Of a DNA stretch of 6,153 nucleotides, positions 1 to 6,057 are shown piece after piece. Under the pieces are notes generated by a model, which saw nothing but the letters and a program-made list of their open reading frames with translations, did not search any database and was not told the DNA's origin. The stretch is taken from contig CALIJH010000123.1 of assembly GCA_938017765.1 (NCBI GenBank), positions 1 to 6,153 of the forward strand, read 5' to 3'. Made by a program: the position numbers and the translations under genes. The stretch's first letter is position 1, and each line of letters opens with the position of its first letter. The stretch is from an uncultured Leptotrichia sp. (GTDB lineage Bacteria > Fusobacteriota > Fusobacteriia > Fusobacteriales > Leptotrichiaceae).

Positions 1-3
1 CGG

Positions 4-44
4 TTGACAAAAATTATATTACCAAATTTATTCCCTTTTGTCAA
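4..44. repeat. 9-bp perfect inverted repeat flanking the leftward promoter core
   Basis: TTGACAAAA at 4-12 is the exact reverse complement of TTTTGTCAA at 36-44, with 23 bp between the arms. The right arm contains the -35 hexamer of the leftward promoter and the left arm covers its predicted start site. It could be an operator or a chance second TTGACA. No gene lies to the right that a plus-strand promoter here could serve. Confidence 0.4.
16..44 (-). promoter_or_regulatory. Near-consensus sigma70-type promoter directed leftward out of the window
   Basis: On the minus strand a perfect -35 TTGACA (39-44) is followed by exactly 17 nt and a -10 TAATAT (16-21). An overlapping TATAAT lies 3 nt further on. 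Transcription would start near position 9 and run off the left edge, so the gene it serves is not visible. Three A-tracts lie directly upstream (49-75), where UP elements sit. The hexamers and spacing are seen directly; promoter activity is inferred. The strength of the elements would suit a highly expressed gene, but the target is unknown. Confidence 0.72.
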
Positions 45-48
45 TACC

Positions 49-78
49 TTTTTTTTATCTTTTTTATCTTTTTTTATC
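49..78 (-). repeat. Three tandem A-tract units phased at about 10 bp, a probable UP element or bent DNA
   Basis: The plus strand reads T8-ATC, T6-ATC, T7-ATC in a row, so the minus strand carries three A-tracts at 49-56, 60-65 and 69-75. Their centres are about 10 bp apart, one helical turn, and they begin 5 bp upstream of the -35 at 39-44. Phased A-tracts are known to curve DNA, and A-rich sequence at roughly -40 to -60 binds the RNA polymerase alpha C-terminal domain. The pattern is seen directly; the role in activating the leftward promoter is inferred. Confidence 0.6.
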
Positions 79-84
79 CCCCCC

Positions 85-308
85 TTTACTCCTTTATCCT
101 TCCATTACTCCCTTTATGCACTATATATCTTTTCCTCTTCCCTTCCCAAATACTATATATTGTTTTGTTCCCTGATTTCTTTTTCTTTGCTTTTTTCTGT
201 TTTTTCTTATTTTCTTTTTTGATTTTGTATATAAAATATATTTCGGAAGTAAAAAATTTAATTATATATTTCTTGCTATATTTTTTATTACTAATTGATA
301 TTTTGAGA
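85..308. other. Gene-free, pyrimidine-rich spacer downstream of birA
   Basis: No coding region is supportable here. The plus strand is nearly free of G: I count 8 G in positions 61-240, against many C and T. The resulting open frames spell low-complexity Phe/Ser/Leu/Tyr-rich strings and are not credible proteins. I see no GC-rich hairpin with a U-tract to end birA transcription. The only dyad, 234-241 with 264-271, is an 8-bp all-AT stem with a 22-nt loop and no U-run after it. Confidence 0.6.
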
Positions 309-1037
309 TTACAGTATTACTTCAAAATCAAGAGATTCAAATTTAAGTTCTTCGGTATCACCTTTTCCTATTATACAAATTTTTCCACTTCTGTCTATTC
401 TTAAAAATTTGTATACTTTTTCTCCAAGCTGTTTTTCTTTTTTTATTTTAATCACTTTATTTTTAAGATAACTGTTTTCGTTTATTGTTTCTAATATATT
501 TTCCCACTCTCTATTTACATTCTTGAATTTTTCTTCAAAGAAAGTTACAATTTCTTTTATTATATTCTCGACAGAATATTTTTCTCCACATATCTGAAAA
601 AGAGAAATCGCTCTTTCTTCAAATATTCCAAAATCATTATTATTAATATTTATTCCTATACCGATTATTATTCGTTCTCTTATTTTTTCGCACAGAATAC
701 CGCATATTTTTTTATCTTCATAATATATATCGTTGGGCCATTTGAATTTGAGCTTTTTTGAATTTTCTTCATTTCCAAAAGTCATATCTATATATTTTTT
801 TAAAATTTTGAATACTGCATATCCGCTGAAAATTGTTATTTTATCCTGCAAAGCCTCTTTGTCTTTTACCGCAAAAGAAAAGAGTGCAGCCCCCTCATTA
901 GAGAGCCACACTCTTCCTCTTTTTCCTCTCCCGGCTGTCTGTCTTTTCGCTATTACTACATCAAATTCTTCCAATCCGTTATTTTTTCTTAAATAATCAT
1001 TAGTAGAATTTATTTCTTCAAAAACTATAAACTTCAA
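309..1037 (-). CDS. birA: Biotin--[acetyl-CoA-carboxylase] ligase, catalytic type without a DNA-binding domain
   Basis: Cytoplasmic enzyme that activates biotin with ATP and attaches it to the biotin carrier domain of acetyl-CoA carboxylase and similar enzymes. Numbered from the TTG at 1037 (242 aa): S11-T12-N13 near the N-terminus; the biotin/adenylate loop GRGKRGRVW (36-44); KWPND (99-103) followed by a Lys-rich CGIL segment; and GIGININ (126-132). A poorly conserved C-terminal part from about residue 188 matches the small SH3-like cap in position. The N-terminal winged-helix repressor domain of E. coli BirA is absent, so this should be a ligase only, not a biotin-operon regulator. There is no ATG start. 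A second TTG at 1043 would add two residues (244 aa), but ribosome-site spacing favours 1037. It is the last gene of the kdsC operon, about 37 nt after the preceding stop. Family assignment is secure from the motifs. Confidence 0.93.
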   Translation of the reverse strand: MKFIVFEEINSTNDYLRKNNGLEEFDVVIAKRQTAGRGKRGRVWLSNEGAALFSFAVKDKEALQDKITIFSGYAVFKILKKYIDMTFGNEENSKKLKFKWPNDIYYEDKKICGILCEKIRERIIIGIGININNNDFGIFEERAISLFQICGEKYSVENIIKEIVTFFEEKFKNVNREWENILETINENSYLKNKVIKIKKEKQLGEKVYKFLRIDRSGKICIIGKGDTEELKFESLDFEVIL

Positions 1038-1045
1038 AAGCAAAA

Positions 1046-1050
1046 CCTCT
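1046..1050 (-). promoter_or_regulatory. birA ribosome binding site that decides the start codon
   Basis: The minus strand carries AGAGG at 1050-1046. Two in-frame TTG codons follow. The one at 1043 begins only 2 nt after the GG, too close for normal initiation. The one at 1037 begins 8 nt after it, within the usual range. I therefore place the start at 1037, giving a protein beginning MKFIVFEE. Confidence 0.6.
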
Positions 1051-1074
1051 TTTCAATAATCTTTCTTCATAATT

Positions 1075-3579
1075 TTAGCTTAATCTCGGGAATACAAATA
1101 CTCCATAAACAGGTCCCGCATGTGCTCCTATAACTGCTCCAACCTGTCTGTTCAATATAGGAAAACTTATTCTTGAACTTTCTCCTATTTCTGAATGGAT
1201 TTTTACTATACTCTCAAGTTCATTTGGTCCGCCTCCCCAGCCTGTAAACACTATAAGACTTTGTTTTTTACTTTCATCTTTTATATATTTTTCGATGTAT
1301 TTTTGGGCATTACGTTCTCCCAGTACTTTTTTTTCTACAGTTATTTCTCCCTGACTTACTGTCAATATAGGTTTCAACTGTAATGCTCCTGCTATTACAG
1401 AGCTTGCTTTTCCTATTCTTCCACCTTTTTCGAGATATTTTAAATCAGGCACAACTATTAACAGTTTTCCTTTGTTTTTAAAAGAATTTACCCAATTTAC
1501 AATTTCTCCGAAACTTTCTCTTTTTATGGATTTTCTTGCTGCTTCCATTGCCAAAAAACCTTCAAGAAGAGAAGCTCCCGTACTGTCAATAAGTTCTATA
1601 TCATTTTCTCTGTTAGTGAGCGATCTTCCGACTCTCGCAGCCTGTAATGTTCCACTGAATTTTGCCGAAGGATGTATGGAAATTATTTTTTTATATCCTT
1701 TTTCAAATAATTTATTATAAGCATTCAGAAATTCCTGAGGAGACGGCTGAGAAGTTTTTATAGTCAAATCTTTTTCTATCATATCTTTCCAGAATTCTGT
1801 TTTTGAGATTTCTTCTCCGTCTTTAAATACCTCTCCGTCTATATCTATTTTCAAAGGGACTATTTTTATAGGCAATCCTTCTATATCTTCTTTGGATAAA
1901 TCCGATACAGAATCCGTAAGTATTGCTATTTCAGGCATATTCGGGTCTTTATTTTCGATGTATATATAATAATAATAATTTTCCTGATTTCCTTTAATAT
2001 AAGTTGTTTTTATATTTTCCAGTTTATTTAAAATTAACTGTTTTATTTCCTCATCTTTTTCATTTCCTTCAGATATTACTACTTTTACGGTGTTAGATGT
2101 TACAAGTTCAGACAGCATTGTATTAATCAGTTCTTTTAGTGATGAATCCGTATATTTGATTTTTCCGTTTACCAGTCCTATAAAGTTATCCTTTTCTATT
2201 ATAAGATTATCAACTTTTGTATCTCTAACAGCTTTAGTTATTTCGATTGAATAGTTTCTATGAGCATTATTTTTTATTTCTTCTATCTCATCTTCCCTAT
2301 TTTTCAGACAATAATATCCTTCAAGCATCGTTTTTGTTTCGTAGACTATCACATTTTTTTCTGATTTTTCGGCAGCAAGTTTTGCTGTAGTAATAACATT
2401 TTTATTATTAGGCAATACATAAATATTATTTTTATCAACTTTATCCACTGCCGATAAGATTTCCTGTACACTCGGATTTTTACTTTGTCCTCCGAGAATT
2501 ACTACATCTGCTCCTTCTTTCAGAAATTCATCTTTTAGATTTTCCGAATCGGCAATAATAATGTAAGCATTTTCAGTTTTATTTATTCTATTATTTTTAA
2601 ATAATTTCGCTTCATCTTTTTCACTGAAAATTTGCAAATTATCATGCTGCAATCTCATATTTTCCACTTTCATTTTTTCAAGAGGACCATATTCAAGTGC
2701 AATTTCCATAGCTTTTCCCGGATGATTTGTATGAATATGAGTTTTAAACTTTTTAGACGTCTGGGCAAATACGGCAGAATCCCCTAATTCCAAAACTCTT
2801 CTCTTATATTCTTCCACGTCAAATTCACCATTCAGTATTATATATTCAGTACAATACTGGAATTTTATACTTTCAGGGTCATGGTCTATGTTTGCTATTG
2901 TTTTATCAAACTCGTTTTCTTTAACCTGTGCTTTCTGTAATTCAGCTATTAGATTTAATTCAGTTACTACTTTATAAAATCCTTCGAAAAGGAAGAATAA
3001 CCCTTTTCCTCCTGCATCTACAACTCCAGCTTCCTTCAGTTTAGGCAATAATTCCGGAGTTTCTTCAACCGCCCTATTTCCTTCTTCCGTTATTTCTTTT
3101 AAAAACAACACAAGGTCATCCATATTAGGAGCAATTTCCATAGCCTTATCTGCTATTTTTCTTATGACTGTAAGCATTGTACCCTCTACAGGTTCACTTA
3201 CCGCACCATATGCAGTTTTTTTGGCACTTTCAATAGCTTCCGCGACATCAAGAGGAAGTAATTTTATTTTATTTCCAATTCCTTTAAGAAAACCTGTAAT
3301 AACTTGAGAAAGTATAGTTCCTGAATTCCCTCTGGCACCCATTAATACAGCTTCTTCAACTATACTTATCAATTCTTCCATAGGAGTTTTTTCATTGGTA
3401 TTATTTTCTAGCTCAGTTATCATCGAATTCAAAGTCATAGCCATATTACTTCCTGTATCTCCGTCAGGAACAGGATAGACATTCAATTCATTTAACATAT
3501 CCTCATGCTTTATTACCCATTTTCCGCCACCCATTAAAATCACTCTAAGTCTTTTGGCATCTAAGTACTTTATTCCCAT
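1075..3579 (-). CDS. Fused fatty acid kinase (DhaL/FakA) and DegV fatty-acid-binding (FakB) protein
   Basis: An 834-residue protein joining two partners that are separate in Staphylococcus. Residues 1-200 are a DhaL (DAK2) kinase domain with the Mg-ATP loop NVYPVPDGDTGSN (33-45; D39, D41) and an ARGNSG segment (82-87). Residues about 220-320 form the FakA middle domain, with C243, H281 and H283 (HIHTNHPG), which fit the zinc-type Cys/His set known in FakA. Residues about 336-545 are the YloV-type C-terminal domain. Residues 549-834 are a complete DegV domain: TDSVSDL (555-561), TSQPS (609-613), FSGT (641-644), EKGGRIG (717-723) and H820. In the known system FakB presents a fatty acid to FakA, and the acyl-phosphate feeds phospholipid synthesis through PlsY/PlsX. 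Cytoplasmic; no signal peptide. The ATG has AGGAGG at 3589-3584, 4 nt away. It lies 49 nt after kdsC in the same operon. The domains are clear; that the fused protein acts as a kinase on its own DegV half is inference. Confidence 0.9.
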   Translation of the reverse strand: MGIKYLDAKRLRVILMGGGKWVIKHEDMLNELNVYPVPDGDTGSNMAMTLNSMITELENNTNEKTPMEELISIVEEAVLMGARGNSGTILSQVITGFLKGIGNKIKLLPLDVAEAIESAKKTAYGAVSEPVEGTMLTVIRKIADKAMEIAPNMDDLVLFLKEITEEGNRAVEETPELLPKLKEAGVVDAGGKGLFFLFEGFYKVVTELNLIAELQKAQVKENEFDKTIANIDHDPESIKFQYCTEYIILNGEFDVEEYKRRVLELGDSAVFAQTSKKFKTHIHTNHPGKAMEIALEYGPLEKMKVENMRLQHDNLQIFSEKDEAKLFKNNRINKTENAYIIIADSENLKDEFLKEGADVVILGGQSKNPSVQEILSAVDKVDKNNIYVLPNNKNVITTAKLAAEKSEKNVIVYETKTMLEGYYCLKNREDEIEEIKNNAHRNYSIEITKAVRDTKVDNLIIEKDNFIGLVNGKIKYTDSSLKELINTMLSELVTSNTVKVVISEGNEKDEEIKQLILNKLENIKTTYIKGNQENYYYYIYIENKDPNMPEIAILTDSVSDLSKEDIEGLPIKIVPLKIDIDGEVFKDGEEISKTEFWKDMIEKDLTIKTSQPSPQEFLNAYNKLFEKGYKKIISIHPSAKFSGTLQAARVGRSLTNRENDIELIDSTGASLLEGFLAMEAARKSIKRESFGEIVNWVNSFKNKGKLLIVVPDLKYLEKGGRIGKASSVIAGALQLKPILTVSQGEITVEKKVLGERNAQKYIEKYIKDESKKQSLIVFTGWGGGPNELESIVKIHSEIGESSRISFPILNRQVGAVIGAHAGPVYGVFVFPRLS

Positions 3580-3628
3580 TATTCCTCCTAAATAATTGTT
3601 TTTATATTAGCATTAATATTCTTGGATA

Positions 3629-4123
3629 TTATTTTACATTTTCTAAAAATTTTGACCATTTTTCTTCTTTTTTCAATATAAACTCTACAAATTCTCTTAC
3701 CGCGCCTTCTCCACCTTTTTTTGATGACACAAAATCAGCTATGTCTTTTACTTCGGATACTGCATCCTGAGGAGCTCCTTTTAATCCCACTTTTTTCATT
3801 ATACCGAGGTCATTCAAATCATCTCCCATATAGGCAATTTCCTCTTTTTTTAGATTATGACTTTCCATTAATTCTTCTAAAATAGGGACTTTTTCAGAAA
3901 TTCCCTGATACAAATATTTTATTTTCAGTTCTTCGGCTCTTATTTTTACAAGTTCTGATTTTCTGCCTGTGATTATTCCAAAATCTATTCCTAATTTTCG
4001 TGCATTAATAATAACATATCCGTCTTTTACGTTAAATTTTTTAAATTCTTCACCGTTATTATCCCGATATATTCCTCCGTCAGTCAACGTACCGTCAACA
4101 TCCAATAAAATTAGTTTTATCAT
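3629..4123 (-). CDS. kdsC: 3-deoxy-D-manno-octulosonate 8-phosphate phosphatase (HAD family, KdsC type)
   Basis: A 164-aa cytoplasmic HAD phosphatase of the small, capless KdsC class. Motif I is DVDGTLTDG (8-16; D8 nucleophile, D10 acid/base). Motif II is ITGR (51-54, T52), motif III is probably K79, and motif IV is GDDLND (100-105). KdsC-specific signatures are FNVKDGY (30-36), YQG (72-74) and the C-terminal GGEGAVRE (137-144), which closes the neighbour's active site in the tetramer. It removes phosphate from KDO-8-P to give KDO, the inner-core sugar of LPS, implying an outer membrane. Full length for the family. First gene of the operon: the ATG lies about 20 nt after the predicted transcript start, with GGGAGAAG just upstream. 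Close relatives act on sialic-acid-type sugar 9-phosphates, so the exact substrate is likely but not proven. Confidence 0.9.
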   Translation of the reverse strand: MIKLILLDVDGTLTDGGIYRDNNGEEFKKFNVKDGYVIINARKLGIDFGIITGRKSELVKIRAEELKIKYLYQGISEKVPILEELMESHNLKKEEIAYMGDDLNDLGIMKKVGLKGAPQDAVSEVKDIADFVSSKKGGEGAVREFVEFILKKEEKWSKFLENVK

Positions 4124-4149
4124 AACTTCTCCCTACTTATAGATTATAT

Positions 4150-4178
4150 ATTATAACTTTTATCCCTGTAAATGTCAA
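4150..4178 (-). promoter_or_regulatory. Consensus sigma70-type promoter of the kdsC-fakA/degV-birA operon
   Basis: On the minus strand TTGACA (4173-4178), a 17-nt spacer and TATAAT (4150-4155) form a perfect match to the housekeeping consensus. The predicted start is near 4143, leaving about 20 nt of leader before the kdsC ATG at 4123. An A-run on the same strand (4191-4195) lies upstream in UP-element position. I see no other promoter in the short gaps before the two downstream genes, so it probably drives all three. Confidence 0.85.
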
Positions 4179-4251
4179 ACATAGAGTTATTTTTTAATTT
4201 AAAGCTAATACAAAGACAATTCATAACAATATTTAATTTAACTTATTTACA

Positions 4252-4269
4252 CTATTCTAATTAGAACAG
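4252..4269. promoter_or_regulatory. Near-perfect 18-bp palindrome upstream of htrA, a candidate operator
   Basis: The core TTCTAATTAGAA (4255-4266) is a perfect 12-bp palindrome. It extends to 18 bp (CT at 4252-4253 and AG at 4268-4269) with one mismatched pair. It ends 3 nt before the AAGGAGG ribosome site of htrA. A TATTCT that could serve as a weak -10 (4253-4258) overlaps it, but no good -35 is spaced from it. The symmetry is seen directly; binding by a regulator is inferred. Confidence 0.45.
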
Positions 4270-4287
4270 ATTAAGGAGGAAAATACA

Positions 4288-5427
4288 ATGAAAAAAAGTA
4301 AAATATTAATTACGTTATTGTTATCAATAATTTTAAGCTGCTCCAATCCTTTAGAGCAGAAAAAAGATGAAACTACTGATAATAAAAAAGATATTTCGAT
4401 TTCTCAGAAAGAAATAGAAAAACATAATAAAAATGCTTTAGAAACTCAAGGAGCATTCATAAATGTATACAAGGAAGCCAAAGACTCTATTGTAAATATA
4501 AGAACTAAAAAAACTGTAGTGGTAAATACATACAATCCTTTGGAAGAACTTCTCTTCGGAAATTCAGGAGGACAGGAAAAAAGAGAATCAGGGTCTTTAG
4601 GTTCAGGATTTGTAGTTTCGGAAGACGGATATATCGTTACAAATAATCATGTTGTAAATAATGCCGATGAGATTTATGTTAAATTTACTGACGGTAGAGA
4701 ATATCCTACACGGCTTATAGGTACTTCTCCCGAAGTGGACATTGCTGTTTTAAAAATAGATTCCAATGAAAAATTTAAACCTCTTCAGTTTGCCGATTCC
4801 GATAAAATAGAAATCGGTCAATGGTCAATAGCTTTTGGTAATCCTTTGGGATTAAACGATTCTATGACAGTAGGTATCATAAGTGCTGCCGGAAGAAGCT
4901 CCTTAGGAATTGAAGAAATAGAAAACTTTATTCAGACAGATGCTGCGATAAATCAGGGAAACAGCGGAGGTCCGTTAGTCGACATCAGCGGAAAAGTTAT
5001 AGGTGTCAACACTGCCATTCTTTCCACATCAGGAGGAAGTGTAGGTTTGGGATTTGCCATTCCTTCAAATCTGGCATCTGCTGTTAAAGATTCTATAATA
5101 GCTACCGGAAAATTTGAAAGACCTTATGTAGGACTGTACTTGGAAAATTTAGATTCTCAAAAAATAAAAGCTCTAAATATTAAATCAGGAAATGGAGTTT
5201 ATATAGCTCAAGTTGTTCAGGGGTCTCCGGCAGAAGCAGCCGGGCTAAGACCTCAAGACGTTGTAATCGCTGTTAACGGAAAAGCTGTAAATTCCGCGGG
5301 GGCATTCATAGGAGAGCTGGCTGCTAAAAAAGCAGGAGAAACAGTGGAACTTCGAATAATAAGAAATGCTCAAACAATGAATGTAACTGTAACTTTGGCA
5401 CAATCTCCAAAAATTCAGCAACAATAA
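4288..5427 (+). CDS. htrA: HtrA/Deg-family serine protease, lipoprotein with one PDZ domain
   Basis: A 379-aa envelope protease that degrades misfolded exported proteins. The N-terminus is a lipoprotein signal: a Lys-rich start, a hydrophobic stretch, and lipobox I15-L16-S17-C18, with Ser at +2. A polar linker (about 19-60) follows. The trypsin-like domain (about 60-270) has the triad H121 (TNNHV), D151 (DIAVL) and S226 (GNSGGPL). A single PDZ domain spans about 278-370 (GSPAEAAGL, 312-320), and the C-terminus is Gln-rich. One PDZ resembles DegS or Gram-positive HtrA rather than two-PDZ DegP. The protein should be lipid-anchored facing the periplasm; which membrane is unclear, though lack of Asp at +2 would favour the outer membrane if the Lol rule holds. 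The ATG follows AAGGAGG (4273-4279) by 8 nt. It is divergent from kdsC, convergent with tpx, and ended by the hairpin at 5440-5473. Family is certain; physiological targets are unknown. Confidence 0.94.
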   Translation: MKKSKILITLLLSIILSCSNPLEQKKDETTDNKKDISISQKEIEKHNKNALETQGAFINVYKEAKDSIVNIRTKKTVVVNTYNPLEELLFGNSGGQEKRESGSLGSGFVVSEDGYIVTNNHVVNNADEIYVKFTDGREYPTRLIGTSPEVDIAVLKIDSNEKFKPLQFADSDKIEIGQWSIAFGNPLGLNDSMTVGIISAAGRSSLGIEEIENFIQTDAAINQGNSGGPLVDISGKVIGVNTAILSTSGGSVGLGFAIPSNLASAVKDSIIATGKFERPYVGLYLENLDSQKIKALNIKSGNGVYIAQVVQGSPAEAAGLRPQDVVIAVNGKAVNSAGAFIGELAAKKAGETVELRIIRNAQTMNVTVTLAQSPKIQQQ

Positions 5428-5439
5428 TCAATTGATTTA

Positions 5440-5473
5440 AAAAAAAGACTATTCTTTAAAATAGTCTTTTTTT
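5440..5473. terminator. Bidirectional intrinsic terminator shared by htrA and tpx
   Basis: Thirteen bases (5440-5452: A7 then GACTAT) pair perfectly with 5461-5473 (ATAGTC then T7), around an 8-nt loop that can close by one more T-A pair. Read on the plus strand the stem ends in a U-run just after the htrA stop (5427). On the minus strand the mirror U-run lies immediately after the tpx stop (5476). A hairpin flanked by A-runs and T-runs between convergent genes is the usual two-way terminator design. Confidence 0.9.
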
Positions 5474-5475
5474 AA

Positions 5476-5991
5476 TTATACTAATGATTTTGCTACTTCC
5501 AGTGCTTTATCATAATCAGGATGTTCCCCAATTTCCGAAACATATTCTACATATTTTACCGTTCCGTCTTTATCCACAATCACAGTTCCTCTGGCAAGAA
5601 GTCTCAATTCTTTAATTACAAAACCATATTTTAATCCGAAATCAAGCTCTTTATGATCCGATGTCGTCAGTGCATTTTTGATTCCCTTATCTGCACAAAA
5701 TCTGCTCAATGCAAAAGATAAATCCACCGAAATAGTCAATAATTGGATATCTTTAGGAAATTTTCCCGCCTCCTGATTAAATCTTGTAGTCTGTAAAGCA
5801 CAGACTCCTGTATCAACCGACGGAAATACTGATATTATTACAACTTTACCTCTATAGTCGCTTAATTTTATTTCTTTTAAATCTGTTGATAACACTGTAA
5901 AATCTTTAGCCTTATCCCCCACTTTTACTTCTTCCCCAACTAATGTTACAGGGTTCCCTTTGAATGTAACTACATTTTTTCTTTCTGTCAT
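5476..5991 (-). CDS. tpx: Thiol peroxidase (atypical 2-Cys peroxiredoxin, Tpx)
   Basis: A 171-aa peroxiredoxin that reduces hydrogen peroxide and alkyl hydroperoxides and is usually recycled by thioredoxin. The active-site motif is PSVDTGVC (57-64), with P57, T61 and peroxidatic C64. C99 in SRFC (96-99) fits the resolving cysteine of the Tpx subfamily, and R134 (LLARG) fits the conserved arginine. The N-terminal VTFKGNPVTLVG (8-19) is the Tpx hairpin. These are the only two cysteines and the length is typical, so the protein looks complete. No signal peptide, so probably cytoplasmic. The ATG follows AGGAG (6003-5999) by 7 nt. It is transcribed alone from the promoter at 6040-6068 and ends at the hairpin shared with htrA. 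Assignment is secure; the electron donor is inferred from the family. Confidence 0.95.
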   Translation of the reverse strand: MTERKNVVTFKGNPVTLVGEEVKVGDKAKDFTVLSTDLKEIKLSDYRGKVVIISVFPSVDTGVCALQTTRFNQEAGKFPKDIQLLTISVDLSFALSRFCADKGIKNALTTSDHKELDFGLKYGFVIKELRLLARGTVIVDKDGTVKYVEYVSEIGEHPDYDKALEVAKSLV

Positions 5992-6013
5992 TTTTATTCT
6001 CCTTTCAATTTAT

Positions 6014-6057
6014 ATTGATTTAAGTTATTTGCTTATTTCATTGTAATATAAATCAAT
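6014..6057. repeat. 9-bp inverted repeat across the tpx promoter and leader
   Basis: ATTGATTTA (6014-6022) is the exact reverse complement of TAAATCAAT (6049-6057). One arm lies in the transcribed leader and the other in the spacer between -35 and -10. A smaller dyad, TCAAT (6005-6009) with ATTGA (6014-6018), sits next to the ribosome site. Both could be operator half-sites or AT-rich coincidence. Confidence 0.35.

Noticed and set aside
4..32. Plus-strand promoter using TTGACA at 4-9 and TTTATT at 27-32
   Set aside because: The -10 matches consensus at only 4 of 6 positions and no plus-strand gene follows; the minus-strand reading is much better.
234..271. Hairpin AAATATAT/ATATATTT as a birA terminator
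   Set aside because: Only 8 A/T pairs around a 22-nt loop, with no U-run after it.
4..404. Two overlapping plus-strand open frames (4-222 and 165-404) rich in Phe, Ser, Leu and Tyr that resemble small membrane proteins
   Set aside because: They arise from the T/C-rich strand, use TTG starts without ribosome sites, and the second runs into birA on the opposite strand.
733..1720. Plus-strand open frames at 733-996, 1195-1383 and 1472-1720
   Set aside because: They lie opposite birA and the FakA-DegV gene, whose protein motifs are well conserved; no ribosome sites or recognisable domains.
4193..4241. Direct repeat TTTAATTTAA at 4193-4202 and 4232-4241
   Set aside because: Pure A/T words like this are expected by chance in such AT-rich intergenic DNA.
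4253..4258. TATTCT as the htrA -10 element
   Set aside because: No reasonable -35 lies 16-18 nt upstream; the hexamers there match TTGACA poorly. Noted only as a weak possibility within the palindrome.
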